From the NCBI GenBank assembly GCA_003583745.1, contig QXPY01000004.1:248001-312000 (forward strand): 64,000 nt of DNA. The letters run 5' to 3'. Source of the DNA: Rhodocyclales bacterium GT-UBC. Lineage in GTDB: Bacteria; Pseudomonadota; Gammaproteobacteria; Burkholderiales; Rhodocyclaceae. How positions within the stretch are numbered: position 1 is the stretch's first letter; every line of letters begins with the position of its first letter. A program made the position numbers and the translations under genes. Positions 7,325 to 15,751 of this stretch are shown here, in pieces. The notes beneath the pieces were generated by a model that saw only the letters and a list, made by a program, of their open reading frames with translations, had not been told where the DNA came from and searched no databases.

Positions 7325-8758
7325 ATGGGCAAGCGGGATAACTTCACAGTGGAACGAGTGGCGGGGTTTAAGTGCCAGGATGGTAAAGCGCAGACCATTT
7401 TTTGGGACGGCAAGATTCCTGGCCTAGGGTTGCGTGTAACTGCCACTGGTGCGAAGGCGTATATCTTCGAGACCCGTCTACACGGCAAGACTTTGCGCAC
7501 GACTATAGGCAGCCCGGATGCATGGCCGCTTGAAACCCAGTGGCGTGTCAATAAGGAAACTGGCGAAAAGGTAGAGCACCAACGGGGTGCGCGCCAAGAG
7601 GCTGCACGGCTCAAGTCACTAACTGACCAAGGAATTGACCCTAGGCAGTTGGCGGCAGATAAAGCGGCAGCAGCAGAAGCACACCGAGCCGAGTTAGTGC
7701 GTCGGGATTTAACTTTTGGTACAGCTTGGAAAGCCTACGTAGCGGCCCGCTCTCATAAATGGGGTGACTTGTATAAACGTGACCATGAGCGGGCGGTAAA
7801 GCCTGGCGGTTTGCCGAGAGGAAAAGGGCGACGCGAAGGGCAGGGCGATGTAACCTATTCAGGGCTGCTCTATCCGTTACTTGATGAGCGCTTGGCAAAT
7901 ATCGATGCGAAACGCCTGGAGTTGTGGCTGGACGACGCAAATATGCGTGGAAAAACTGAAGCAGCTAAGACGTTTCGGATGCTCCGTGCTTGTCTGAATT
8001 GGTGCGCAGAGCGTCAAGATTATCAGGGGCTCATTTCCGCCGACGCCCATGCAAACCGTGATGTCCGTGACCTGTTGCAGAAACCGAAGGCAAAAAAACT
8101 CGTTCTGCAGCGTGAGCAGTTACAGCTTTGGTTCGAGTCTGTGAGAAGTATTGGCAACCCCTTTAGTGCAGCCTATCTGCAAGGCTTGCTGATAACTGGC
8201 GCAAGGCGAAACGAGTTGGGCGAACTGAAGTGGGATGATGTTGATTTTCAGTGGAACAGTCTTAGCATCAAGGATAAAGTGGCCGGTAGGCGAATCATTC
8301 CGCTAACGCCGTTTCTTGCTGGGTTGTTGCGCGATTTGAAGCGGATTAATGAAACCCCGCCCAATGTGCGCAAACTCAATGAACTGCAATCCGCAGGCAA
8401 GCCTTGGCAGCCATCACAGTGGGTCTTTAAGAGCGAAACATCTGCAAGTGGACGATTGGCTGACCCGCTGCGGCCTTTGCAAAAAGCGATGCAGGCGAGT
8501 GGTTTGCCTATCTTCTCGCCCCACGATTTGCGCCGTTCATTTGCAACGTTATCGGAGTGGAGCGAAGTTCCTGCCGGGGTAGTTGCGCAAATCATGGGGC
8601 ACTCAGCCAGTGCTATTGCCGAGAAGCATTACATTGAGCGGCCATTGGATTTGCTGCGCATGTGGCATATCAGAATAGAGTCGTGGATGCTTGAGCAAGC
8701 AGGCATCGAGCAGCCTAAGCCAACGTCAAACCCAGAACTGAAGGTTGTAGCCAGCTAA
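7325..8758 (+). CDS. int: Tyrosine-recombinase integrase of the element
   Basis: A 477-residue phage/island integrase that catalyses recombination between the tRNA attB and the element. The N-terminus resembles the DUF4102 arm-binding domain (GLGLRVTATGAKAYIFETRLHG). The catalytic residues are visible as Arg294 (TGARRNEL), His400 and Arg403 (HDLRR), His426 (MGHSA) and nucleophile Tyr436 (KHYIER). I chose the ATG at 7325, because an upstream TTG at 7268 would lie inside the predicted promoter. Position beside attL and a tRNA target agree with the assignment. No separate excisionase is adjacent; the small HTH gene at 11146 is a candidate. Confidence 0.93.
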   Translation: MGKRDNFTVERVAGFKCQDGKAQTIFWDGKIPGLGLRVTATGAKAYIFETRLHGKTLRTTIGSPDAWPLETQWRVNKETGEKVEHQRGARQEAARLKSLTDQGIDPRQLAADKAAAAEAHRAELVRRDLTFGTAWKAYVAARSHKWGDLYKRDHERAVKPGGLPRGKGRREGQGDVTYSGLLYPLLDERLANIDAKRLELWLDDANMRGKTEAAKTFRMLRACLNWCAERQDYQGLISADAHANRDVRDLLQKPKAKKLVLQREQLQLWFESVRSIGNPFSAAYLQGLLITGARRNELGELKWDDVDFQWNSLSIKDKVAGRRIIPLTPFLAGLLRDLKRINETPPNVRKLNELQSAGKPWQPSQWVFKSETSASGRLADPLRPLQKAMQASGLPIFSPHDLRRSFATLSEWSEVPAGVVAQIMGHSASAIAEKHYIERPLDLLRMWHIRIESWMLEQAGIEQPKPTSNPELKVVAS

Positions 8759-8772
8759 CGAATAGAGCCGCC

Positions 8773-9300
8773 ATGGAAAAGCAATATTTAAAAGACGTTT
8801 TGCCAAGGCTTTACAGAGAGACAGAGAATTGGCTTGCATGCGAATGGCCTGATTTGCTTGAGCAATTGCCGCACTTGTTTATTACTGGCAGATGCTCATG
8901 TGGTGGCTGCTCAGATTTTTATGTGGACTCCGATATTTCGGAGTTGAGCCGTGAGGGTGGAAGTAGCCTACTTCTAAGGCCGTTGTACTACTCAATGAAC
9001 AACGGCTTTTTCCTTGGGATTTCTGGAAAAGCAGGTCAAACCAATGGCACGGATGAACACTCATACATCTCGGGATTTGAATTGGGCGGAGGTGATTACG
9101 AGGATAGCTACATTCATCGCCGTTTAAATGGATTCGGCTTCAGGCTAGATAGGCCACCGCTAAAGAGAAAGAGAGCGGACACCAGCAGGCGCAGGAGACC
9201 CATTTTCGGCAGACCCCCCCTCCGAAATACGTCAATTAAACCGCTCTCGCCTTCTGGTAAGTTTTTGCGAAAACGCAGGGTAATGAAGCGTAAAAACTGA
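8773..9300 (+). CDS. Hypothetical element protein with acidic body and basic tail
   Basis: A 175-residue protein starting 14 bp after the integrase stop. The first 125 residues are acidic to neutral and include a Cys cluster (GRCSCGGCSD, about residues 39-48) that could bind metal. The last 50 residues are strongly basic (RRRR, RKRR, MKRKN) and could bind nucleic acid. A run of seven C at 9214-9220 lies where the tail begins, so a frameshift or phase change there should be kept in mind. The family is not recognised. The location between the integrase and the replication genes is typical of accessory cargo. Confidence 0.55.
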   Translation: MEKQYLKDVLPRLYRETENWLACEWPDLLEQLPHLFITGRCSCGGCSDFYVDSDISELSREGGSSLLLRPLYYSMNNGFFLGISGKAGQTNGTDEHSYISGFELGGGDYEDSYIHRRLNGFGFRLDRPPLKRKRADTSRRRRPIFGRPPLRNTSIKPLSPSGKFLRKRRVMKRKN

Positions 9301-9412
9301 CTGCACTAAGGATTGCAACACCGCCGTCTGACGGTTTCAGGCAAGCGGGCCAGAAGGTGTTACCAGCACCGACCGACCCTAACCAACAACTCACTTTATG
9401 AGGAAGTGAATC

Positions 9413-9685
9413 ATGGCTAGAGCCAATAGTAACGCAGGCAGCAAATCGGCAAGCTTGGCAACAGATAATGAGCCTTTAACTGCTCAAGCAATGAGGGACT
9501 TGTTATCGTTCCTTAAGATTGCCAAACAAAACAATGAAGCATTGGCCGCATGGAATGAACATGTACAACACGAGTGGCCAGTGATTGAGGTCATTGACAA
9601 CCAGGGCGCTCCAGGAGAGCTTAAATACACGTTCTCTCTCGCCGCAAAGCTGTCGCAATTCATTGGCGCGAAGGTGGCAGCATGA
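9413..9685 (+). CDS. Hypothetical 90-residue element protein
   Basis: A short soluble protein, predicted mostly helical, with an N-terminal Ser/Ala-rich segment. It is preceded by TGAGGAAGTGAATC, a usable ribosome binding site (GAGGAAG). Its stop overlaps the start of the next gene (ATGA), so the two are probably co-translated. The family is not recognised. The 112 bp upstream hold no other gene. Confidence 0.6.
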   Translation: MARANSNAGSKSASLATDNEPLTAQAMRDLLSFLKIAKQNNEALAAWNEHVQHEWPVIEVIDNQGAPGELKYTFSLAAKLSQFIGAKVAA

Positions 9686-9969
9686 ACGCGAACCATGCAG
9701 ATGACCTCAAAGAGTCCGAGACAGACTGCACCATATCGAAGCGCCGCCAATTGGTCGCACTTGAGGCGTCGTGGGAAATAGAACAAATGTGCAAGCTACT
9801 GAGAACTTGTGTCCAACCAAATGACAGTAATGAACATTATGCGGTTCGCGGACTGACAGCACGCATCCAGGAGTTGAACAGCATTTTCATGAGCGCGCTT
9901 GGTGACGCGATGGAAACAACAAGCGAACTGGCGCATCGACTTCGTCTTGAACACGAAGAGGCTGCTTAA
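9682..9969 (+). CDS. Hypothetical 95-residue helical element protein
   Basis: A small, charged, probably all-helical protein (LVALEASWEIEQMCKLL, LAHRLRLEHEEAA) overlapping the preceding stop codon by 4 bp. It has no membrane segment and no recognised motif. The helical character suggests a coiled-coil or DNA-associated accessory protein. About 95 bp of non-coding sequence containing a CCACCCCC...GGGGGTGG inverted repeat follow before the next gene. Confidence 0.55.
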   Translation: MNANHADDLKESETDCTISKRRQLVALEASWEIEQMCKLLRTCVQPNDSNEHYAVRGLTARIQELNSIFMSALGDAMETTSELAHRLRLEHEEAA

Positions 9970-10064
9970 CGAGTACGCCACCCCCAAATCCGACCAGACG
10001 AACGGCGGACCCCTTCACCGCCCAGGGGGTGGCAATCAACTGAAGGTTGCACAGAGGGTGCGCG

Positions 10065-11039
10065 ATGGAATATCAATCGACCGCTGAATTGCTTGAAGGC
10101 TTCTGGACGACACCATGGGGCGAGTTGCCAGAAAAACAGGCGGCAGCATGGAAGCTTGCAGAGTTTCCTGGGATTAAATGGGATGACATTGGCCCAGAAC
10201 GACGCAAATTACTCGCCACTCAATACGACCAGAAGAATGACCCGAAAAATGAAGAAGAGGGCGAGTTTTGGTTTAACAACTCCTGCGATATTGCAGATGT
10301 CAAACGAGAGATACGGGAAATTGAGTTACTGTCAGCCCCCTTGCCAAGTGAAAGAGCAGAAAAGCTCCGGCAACTCGATGATGCCCGCAAACGATTGGCC
10401 GAACTGAAAGCCGCGCAATTCAAACCACTGGGCGATGAATCACCCAAGATAGAGCAGCAGGAGTTATCAGGCGCTCAGTTTGCGGAGTACATCGTCAATG
10501 GTTTTCTTATCGATTGGGATTACTGGATTTTGAAAATGCCAGTCTTAACCACCGCCCAGGCTGCGCGCCTCATGGCAGGACTGGACCCTGATGTATTTGA
10601 GAGCCTTGATAACCGCCCCAACAGCAACAATCCTGAAGCATTTTGTTCAAGAGCGAAGAAAATGGAACGCTCAGCAATAGCGCAGCAGATAGCCTTGCAA
10701 TCCCCTTCCAAATGGCTTGAATGGGCAGGAAATCATTCTTTCTCGGTGCATGAAGCATTCCGCGTAGCGGTCAGTGAAACACTTAATACATGCGATTCAG
10801 AAGTGCCAAAAAGCAAAGGAGAGGCACCTCTACAGCGCCAGCGATTCCAAGAGCAGGAGATTATTCGTGCGTTAAATGAATTGGACTACAACCCGCAATC
10901 AATTCCTAAGTGGAAGGCTGGAGAGCGCGGGGTAAAAAGCGCCATCAGGGAATTTCTAAAAGACCATAAGTGGTCAGACAAAGTATTTGACAAGGCTTGG
11001 CAGCGCCTTCGTGACAGCGGAGAGATAGCCGAATTTTGA
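10065..11039 (+). CDS. Hypothetical 324-residue element protein
   Basis: A soluble protein of about 324 residues. The start is the ATG at 10065 rather than a TTG 18 bp upstream. It has a charged helical middle part (SERAEKLRQLDDARKRLAELKAAQ, about residues 86-110) that looks like a coiled coil. A segment follows with LTTAQAARLMAGLDP (about 163-177), and the C-terminus (ALNELDYNPQSIPKW...VFDKAWQRLRDSGEIAEF) resembles a small helical DNA-binding module. Proteins with this last pattern occur on proteobacterial islands, but the function is not known to me. It may act in replication or regulation, given the HTH and primase genes that follow. Confidence 0.6.
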   Translation: MEYQSTAELLEGFWTTPWGELPEKQAAAWKLAEFPGIKWDDIGPERRKLLATQYDQKNDPKNEEEGEFWFNNSCDIADVKREIREIELLSAPLPSERAEKLRQLDDARKRLAELKAAQFKPLGDESPKIEQQELSGAQFAEYIVNGFLIDWDYWILKMPVLTTAQAARLMAGLDPDVFESLDNRPNSNNPEAFCSRAKKMERSAIAQQIALQSPSKWLEWAGNHSFSVHEAFRVAVSETLNTCDSEVPKSKGEAPLQRQRFQEQEIIRALNELDYNPQSIPKWKAGERGVKSAIREFLKDHKWSDKVFDKAWQRLRDSGEIAEF

Positions 11040-11145
11040 TGCTCTCCCCCTATTTGGGGCAAAAGGGGAGTCTTGCGGGGGATACCTTGGGGGTAATTTC
11101 AATGCGTTCTATGCCGATTCGTCGGAGATATTTGGAGCGCATCAC

Positions 11146-11367
11146 ATGGCAACGCATTCCCTTACCGTACTCGATTCCATCGCCAATGGGCGAGACCATA
11201 TTCAAACCTCTGAGTTTGCACGGGCAATTAATCGTGCCAGCCAGACAGTCCGAAAGAATTACTGCCTTACCGGCGCATGCTTTGGAATTCGCCCGGTAAA
11301 GTTTGGAAATCGCCTGTTATGGCCGGTAGCCGAAGTCGCTGAACTGCTCTCCGGGAAGGTGGCATAA
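11146..11367 (+). CDS. Small HTH DNA-binding protein (AlpA/excisionase-like)
   Basis: A 73-residue protein with a helix-turn-helix followed by a wing-like strand (TSEFARAINRASQTVRKNY...RPVKFGNRLLWPVAEVAELL). The final motif, in which a basic residue and a tryptophan precede the recognition of an entry in the helix, is typical of AlpA/Xis-type MerR-like regulators on islands. It could be the excisionase or the activator of the replication genes downstream. GGAG lies upstream of the ATG. It abuts the next gene without a gap (TAA then ATG). Confidence 0.65.
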   Translation: MATHSLTVLDSIANGRDHIQTSEFARAINRASQTVRKNYCLTGACFGIRPVKFGNRLLWPVAEVAELLSGKVA

Positions 11368-11724
11368 ATGCGAAGCGCCCACACCACCGAAGTGACCGTG
11401 AGCGCCTTGGAACCGCGCCCCAATAATACCGCAAACGACCTGTTTCCTGACACTCTGCCACCTGTTACGCCGGCCCTTTGGCCGACCCGTGGCACCCGTG
11501 CAGATGAAGCGCTGCAAGCCCTGCTGCAAGGCCCACAGAACCAAGCTGATTACTGGATTGGCTGGCGTCTGGCTGCCTATGTGCAATCGCTCGAAGATGA
11601 CGGCTGGCACTTCATCACCCGCGACATTATCAAGCCCGGTTGCCGCCGCCCAATTAAGGAATACCGGCTTGACCGTGCCGACCCCGGAACTAGTGCGGCA
11701 TTGATTGCGCGAGGTGCTGCATGA
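11368..11724 (+). CDS. Winged-helix-like element protein upstream of the primase-helicase
   Basis: A 118-residue protein. The C-terminal two-thirds (TRADEALQALLQG...DYWIGWRLAAYVQSLEDDGWHFITRDI...RRPIKEYRLD) has the pattern of a winged helix-turn-helix found in phage and island proteins: helix, recognition helix that defines a subunit boundary, and a wing ending in YRL. It starts directly after the previous stop and overlaps the primase-helicase start as ATGA, so the three genes are one translation-coupled set. A role in replication control is inferred from this placement. Confidence 0.6.
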   Translation: MRSAHTTEVTVSALEPRPNNTANDLFPDTLPPVTPALWPTRGTRADEALQALLQGPQNQADYWIGWRLAAYVQSLEDDGWHFITRDIIKPGCRRPIKEYRLDRADPGTSAALIARGAA

Positions 11725-13697
11725 TGCGCGACCAATTCAACGAACTGGAACGGGCACGTTCTGCTCTCTGGAGCCTCGATGCTGGCTGCGACCGTGATAC
11801 ATGGGTTCGCATCGGCATGGGGGCGAAGGCTGCCGGCCTGGACTTTGACGACTTCCACAACTGGAGCGCAGGAGCCGGGAACTACAAGAACGAGAGCGAA
11901 TGCCGCTCCGTCTGGAATAGCATCAAGGATGGCGGGGTTACTGCCGCCTCGCTGTTTCGCCTTGCTCTCGCTGAAGGCTGGACAGATAGCGCAGAAGTAA
12001 GGCCAGAGCGCACACAATCGCGCCAGAGCGAGCGCAAGCCGCAGCAGGCAAGCAAGTCCCTTTCGCACAGCCCTGAAATGCTGTGGAGCGATTGTAAGCC
12101 CGCCTCTGACACGAATGGCTATGTCGACCGCAAGAAGGGTTTGCCGGATGGCCTGCGCGTCTATAGCGGCCCGCTAACCATTGCCGGACATGCCTGCGAC
12201 GGCGCGCTAGTGTTGCCGTGCTTCACCCTTTCGGGAGAACTGGCCAGCCTGCAATTCGTCACCGACAGCGGCAAGCCATTTCTGCCCGGCGTGAAGTTAC
12301 CTGCCGATGGTTGCCTGATTGTGGGCGGCCCGATTGCGGACAAGCCCGTTTATCTGGTGGAAGGCATCGGCCAGGCATGGAGCGCGCATCAAGCGACTAG
12401 CTGCCCGGCTGTGGTGTGCTTTGGCTGGGGGCGGGTTGCCAAGGTTGCCGAAGCAATGCGAGCCAAATACCCAAGCGCCCGCTTGGTTGTGGTGCCCGAT
12501 AGCGGCAAGGAACAGCAGGCCGAAGCTGTCGCCCGGCATGTTCGTGGCAAATGGGTCGAAATGCCCGATGGAAGCCCGCGAAACCACGACCTGAACGACC
12601 ATCATCAAGCGCATGGCCTGAACGCGGTTGCAGAACTGCTGAAGCAGGCCAAGGAGCCAGCGCAGCGCTTCCGGTTGCTGACCCCCGCCGAACTTGCCGC
12701 ATTGCCGCCGATTTCTTGGCGGGTTCGTGGCGTACTGCCGAAAACTGGGATTGCCGCACTGTTCGGCCCTTCCGGTTCCGGCAAGTCGTTTCTTGCGCTC
12801 GACATGCTGGCAGCGACGGCCAGGGGCGCAGAATGGTTCGGTTGCAAGGTAATGCCCTGCCCGGTCCTTTACGCTGCGCTAGAAGGCGAAGCCGGCATAT
12901 CTCAGCGCATCCGGGCGCACCAGATGAAGCATGGGCCTTTGCCTTCTGGGTTCCGCTTCCTGCTGCAAGGGTTTGATATTCGCAAACCAACCGACCGCAC
13001 CGACTTGATTAGCGCTGCCCGCGCTGCCGGATATTCGGATGGTGTGCTGACCATCGACACCTTGAACCGTGCCGCCCCCGGTGCTGACGAAAACGATAGC
13101 GCCGCAATGGGTGAAATCATCGCCGGGGCGAAGCTGCTCCAAGCCGAGCTTGGCGGGCTTGTCCTTCTGGTGCATCACACCGGCAAGGATGCCACCAAGG
13201 GGCTGCGAGGACATTCCAGCCTGCACGCTGCGCTTGATGCTGCCATTGTCGTAACACGGGAAGGAGACCGCCGCGAATGGGCTACAGCCAAGGCCAAGGA
13301 CGGCGACGATGCACAAGGTTATCCGTTCCGCCTGGAGGTGATGGAAATCGACACCGACGACGACGGCGAGCCGATTACTAGCTGTGTTGTCACTGCTGAG
13401 GAACACACCGGGGAAGTGATACGCCGGGCGCTGCCGCCAAAGTCTGGCAATCAGCGAATCATTTGGGACGCACTGGGCACGATGTTCCGCGATGCCGGTT
13501 CATTCGCGCCAGAAGGTGCGCCAAAGGAATTGCCTGTTGGCCGGCCATGCCTTCGCCTGGATGAAGCCATTGCAGGCACCCGGACGCGCCTAGTGTGCGA
13601 CAGCAAGCGCCAGACAGAGCGGACTAGTGCAGCAATCACCGGCCTGATTAACCGTGGGCTGCTTGAGCTTCGGGAGGGCTGGCTGTGGTGCGCATAA
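11721..13697 (+). CDS. Primase-helicase: PriCT-2, Toprim-like and RepA-type AAA ATPase
   Basis: A 658-residue replication protein. The N-terminus (about 8-80: ALWSLDAGCDRDTWVRIGMGAKAAG...GGVTAASLF) matches the PriCT-2 primase C-terminal domain. A Toprim-like region follows (about 210-300: VYLVEGIGQAWSAHQ, VVVPDSGK). An ATPase then has a Walker A GPSGSGKS at about 349-356 and a DTLNRAAPGADEN Walker-B-like segment, similar to hexameric RepA/DnaB-type helicases. The combination supports autonomous replication of the excised element. It is coupled to the HTH gene upstream, with a candidate origin and an SSB gene right behind it. Confidence 0.85.
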   Translation: MMRDQFNELERARSALWSLDAGCDRDTWVRIGMGAKAAGLDFDDFHNWSAGAGNYKNESECRSVWNSIKDGGVTAASLFRLALAEGWTDSAEVRPERTQSRQSERKPQQASKSLSHSPEMLWSDCKPASDTNGYVDRKKGLPDGLRVYSGPLTIAGHACDGALVLPCFTLSGELASLQFVTDSGKPFLPGVKLPADGCLIVGGPIADKPVYLVEGIGQAWSAHQATSCPAVVCFGWGRVAKVAEAMRAKYPSARLVVVPDSGKEQQAEAVARHVRGKWVEMPDGSPRNHDLNDHHQAHGLNAVAELLKQAKEPAQRFRLLTPAELAALPPISWRVRGVLPKTGIAALFGPSGSGKSFLALDMLAATARGAEWFGCKVMPCPVLYAALEGEAGISQRIRAHQMKHGPLPSGFRFLLQGFDIRKPTDRTDLISAARAAGYSDGVLTIDTLNRAAPGADENDSAAMGEIIAGAKLLQAELGGLVLLVHHTGKDATKGLRGHSSLHAALDAAIVVTREGDRREWATAKAKDGDDAQGYPFRLEVMEIDTDDDGEPITSCVVTAEEHTGEVIRRALPPKSGNQRIIWDALGTMFRDAGSFAPEGAPKELPVGRPCLRLDEAIAGTRTRLVCDSKRQTERTSAAITGLINRGLLELREGWLWCA

Positions 13698-13732
13698 CCC
13701 CATTTCTCTACCGGCTTCCTATACCCGCATTT

Positions 13733-13834
13733 TTTCCCGTTTCGTTCCCGCCCTCTTATAGGGGGCGCGGGAATCGCGGGAAAGTCCGGCAGTCCCGTTT
13801 CGGGAGTTTTCGGGAATCGCGGGAAAACGGGAAA
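13733..13834. repeat. GGGAA iteron-like cluster, candidate replication origin
   Basis: The non-coding gap between the primase-helicase and SSB genes contains a 16-bp perfect direct repeat CGGGAATCGCGGGAAA at 13768-13783 and 13811-13826. It also has a further ACGGGAAA at 13827-13834, inverted copies TTTCCCG (13733-13739) and TTCCCG (13745-13750), and the palindrome TCCCGTTTCGGGA (13793-13805). Such iterons between a helicase and an SSB gene are typical of an origin, or of a binding region for the element's initiator. Confidence 0.55.
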
Positions 13835-13866
13835 GGCATCGCATCTCTGGAACGAAAGGAACAAGC

Positions 13867-14292
13867 ATGAGCGCCATTCAGGCAATGATTACCGGTACCC
13901 TGACCAAGGATGCCGAGGCCAAGGTGAGTGGGGGCGGCAAGGAATATACGGCCCTCGTTATCCGCACAGCGGGAGAGCCGGCGCAGTTCGTTCGTGCTGC
14001 CGTTTGGGGCGATGACGCCGCCAAGGTGTTGTCACTGGCCAAGGGTGATGCTGTATCGGCCATTGGCGCACTGACGGTTGGCGTCTGGGAATCCAACGGC
14101 AAAGCATCGCCCTCGCTCTCGATGATGGCGCACCGTGCCATTTCCCCGGCCCTCAAGAAGCCGCGCAAGCCAGCACAGCACCGGACCAACAAGCCGACGC
14201 ATGCCAGCTTCAAGGCAGCGGCCGAGGCGCAATCAATACGCTCCGTTCCAAATGGCGACGGCCTAGCAGATGACCTGCCGTGGGAGCAATGA
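13867..14292 (+). CDS. ssb: Single-stranded DNA-binding protein (element-encoded)
   Basis: A 141-residue SSB-like protein. The first 100 residues fit an OB-fold (MITGTLTKDAEAK...EYTALVIRTAG...FVRAAVWGDDAAKVLSLAKGDAVSAIGALTVGVWESNGKASPSLSMMAHRA). A basic disordered linker follows (KKPRKPAQHR), then an acidic tip ending DGLADDLPWEQ, which corresponds to the SSB C-terminal protein-interaction tail although it carries two extra residues after the tryptophan. AAGGAAC precedes the start. It is divergent from chromosomal SSB and belongs to the plasmid/phage type. It would protect ssDNA during replication of the element. Confidence 0.82.
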   Translation: MSAIQAMITGTLTKDAEAKVSGGGKEYTALVIRTAGEPAQFVRAAVWGDDAAKVLSLAKGDAVSAIGALTVGVWESNGKASPSLSMMAHRAISPALKKPRKPAQHRTNKPTHASFKAAAEAQSIRSVPNGDGLADDLPWEQ

Positions 14293-14294
14293 GC

Positions 14295-14927
14295 ATGGCC
14301 AAGAAATCACCCGGCGTTAAGCCGGCCAAAGACCCGGCAGTCCTGACCGTGCGAATGACCAAGGACGACGACCCGGCAACGGTAAATGCGCGTGTTATTT
14401 CACAGCCAGAAGTTCGTGCCGCATCGGTGGTTCAAGTACTGGAAGAGAACAGACTCGACCTCGATGCATTGGTAGTTGAGATGCAGAACCAAGCTGCCCG
14501 TGTTCATAGCGGCAGCATGGAACGAGGCGAAGCCATGCTTATTGCTCAGGCGCACACGCTGGATGCCCTGTTTAGCAATCTGGCGCGCCGGTCAGTGGCC
14601 AACATGCATGCAGGCAATAGCGAAGCCGCCGACCGCTATATGCGGTTTGCCCTTAAAGCACAGTCACAGTGCAGGACCACAGTAGAGACACTGGCCGAAA
14701 TCAAGAACCCGCGCCCGGTTGCCTTCGTTAAACAGGCCAACATTTCCAACGGCCCGCAGCAGGTCAATAACGGGATAGCCGCCCCCGCGCACGCAGGGGA
14801 AATTATCAATCAACCAAACGAACTATCAGGAGAGACACATGGGCTACTACCGGACACCAGAACATCGCAGGCTGCGCGCAGAACTAATCAGGAAGTGGAA
14901 GCCATGGGAGCAATCCACCGGCCCTAA
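14295..14927 (+). CDS. Phage/island-associated protein of unknown function
   Basis: About 210 residues, soluble and helical. The pattern (DLDALVVEMQNQAARVHSGSM..., HTLDALFSNLARRS, MRFALKAQSQCRTTVETLAEIKNPR..., QANISNGPQQVNN, C-terminal MGAIHRP) is one I recognise from proteobacterial islands and prophages, where it stays uncharacterised. I chose the ATG at 14295, because GGAG at 14282-14285 is 9 bp upstream; earlier in-frame starts overlap the SSB stop. Its last 89 bp overlap the next gene in another frame. Confidence 0.7.
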   Translation: MAKKSPGVKPAKDPAVLTVRMTKDDDPATVNARVISQPEVRAASVVQVLEENRLDLDALVVEMQNQAARVHSGSMERGEAMLIAQAHTLDALFSNLARRSVANMHAGNSEAADRYMRFALKAQSQCRTTVETLAEIKNPRPVAFVKQANISNGPQQVNNGIAAPAHAGEIINQPNELSGETHGLLPDTRTSQAARRTNQEVEAMGAIHRP

Positions 14928-15063
14928 AACTGAGGATGGGAAGGCCAAGAGCGCCGGCAATAGCTGGAAGCATGGAAACCGTTCGAGCGAATCTCAGGAG
15001 CTATTTAGGCAACTGCGCGTATTTCTTCGTGAATGCGCCAGACCCAATGAGGGCGACAAATGA
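14839..15063 (+). CDS. Small phage-associated protein with STGPKTEDGKAKS motif
   Basis: A 74-residue basic protein with a good ribosome binding site (CAGGAGAG) although it starts inside the preceding gene. The motif STGPKTEDGKAKSAGNSWKHG (about residues 26-46) recurs in short proteins of prophages and islands, usually next to homologues of the upstream gene. The function is unknown; the basic character would suit nucleic-acid binding. Its stop overlaps the SET-domain gene start as ATGA, indicating coupled translation. Confidence 0.65.
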   Translation: MGYYRTPEHRRLRAELIRKWKPWEQSTGPKTEDGKAKSAGNSWKHGNRSSESQELFRQLRVFLRECARPNEGDK

Positions 15064-15617
15064 ACGCACTGCATGAAGATTACGAGAGATGGCTCATAGA
15101 AGCGGGCTTTATCGGGCCTGGCTTTGCCAAAATACACGCCCACATGACTAACAAATCCGACATGATTGCTATGCCGGAGCGATTTAACAAAATTCAACTT
15201 GGGCATTCTGCAATAAACGGGATGGGGATGTTTTCGCAAATTAACTGCGTCCCAGGGGAGTTGCTTGCCCCGGCACGAATAGGTGCAAACAGAACCCCAG
15301 CGGGGAGGTACATCAATCATTCGCCAGTGCCAAACGCCATCATGGTGCAAAGCCGAAGTTATGGGCTAGATGTAGTTTGCATCTCGATTATTAAAGCCGG
15401 GGACGAGGTGACATTAGACTATCGGCAGGTAGGCGGGGTTAATGGGTGGAATCATCGTTATCACCGGAATGAAGTAATTACTACGCTAGGAATGAGATGC
15501 GAAAGGATGGGGATTGAATTGGACCCGAAAGTAGTAGAGCATCACTCGGACACTTTCTTAAATGAGCTTGGCTATTTGCCTTCTATTCCGCTAATGCTTC
15601 AGATGCTAAATAGATGA
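15060..15617 (+). CDS. SET-domain protein (putative lysine methyltransferase) on the element
   Basis: A 185-residue protein in which residues about 45-125 read as a SET domain. INGMGMFSQINCVPGELL corresponds to the N-SET GxGxF segment with a conserved glycine-glutamate. AGRYINHSPVPNA corresponds to the RFINHSCxPN S-adenosylmethionine-binding motif. CISIIKAGDEVTLDYRQ corresponds to the closing GEELTxDY motif with its catalytic-site tyrosine. The usual Cys of NHSC is Pro here. It would transfer methyl groups from S-adenosylmethionine to protein lysine. The helical C-terminal 60 residues are unassigned. Lower GC than the replication genes suggests a separate origin. The substrate is unknown. Confidence 0.72.
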   Translation: MNALHEDYERWLIEAGFIGPGFAKIHAHMTNKSDMIAMPERFNKIQLGHSAINGMGMFSQINCVPGELLAPARIGANRTPAGRYINHSPVPNAIMVQSRSYGLDVVCISIIKAGDEVTLDYRQVGGVNGWNHRYHRNEVITTLGMRCERMGIELDPKVVEHHSDTFLNELGYLPSIPLMLQMLNR

Positions 15618-15660
15618 TTTTTGCATCACCAAGCAACCCGAAAGAAAATTTGGCTTCTCA

Positions 15661-15691
15661 ACTGACCCGCCACCGAGGCGGGTTTTTGTTT
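15661..15691 (+). terminator. Intrinsic terminator after the SET-domain gene
   Basis: CCCGCC (15666-15671) and GGCGGG (15677-15682) with loop ACCGA run into TTTTTGTTT. It ends the upstream gene chain and shows that the next gene is a separate unit. Confidence 0.82.
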
Positions 15692-15751
15692 GGCATGGCA
15701 AATCATCTCCTGATAGATTGTTGTCATACCAAAGTCATTGATGGAATGGCG

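Noticed and set aside
11040..11145. A second origin or promoter in the gap before the AlpA-like gene
   Set aside because: Only a C-run/G-run hairpin (CTCCCC...GGGGAG) is seen, without repeats or clear promoter boxes.
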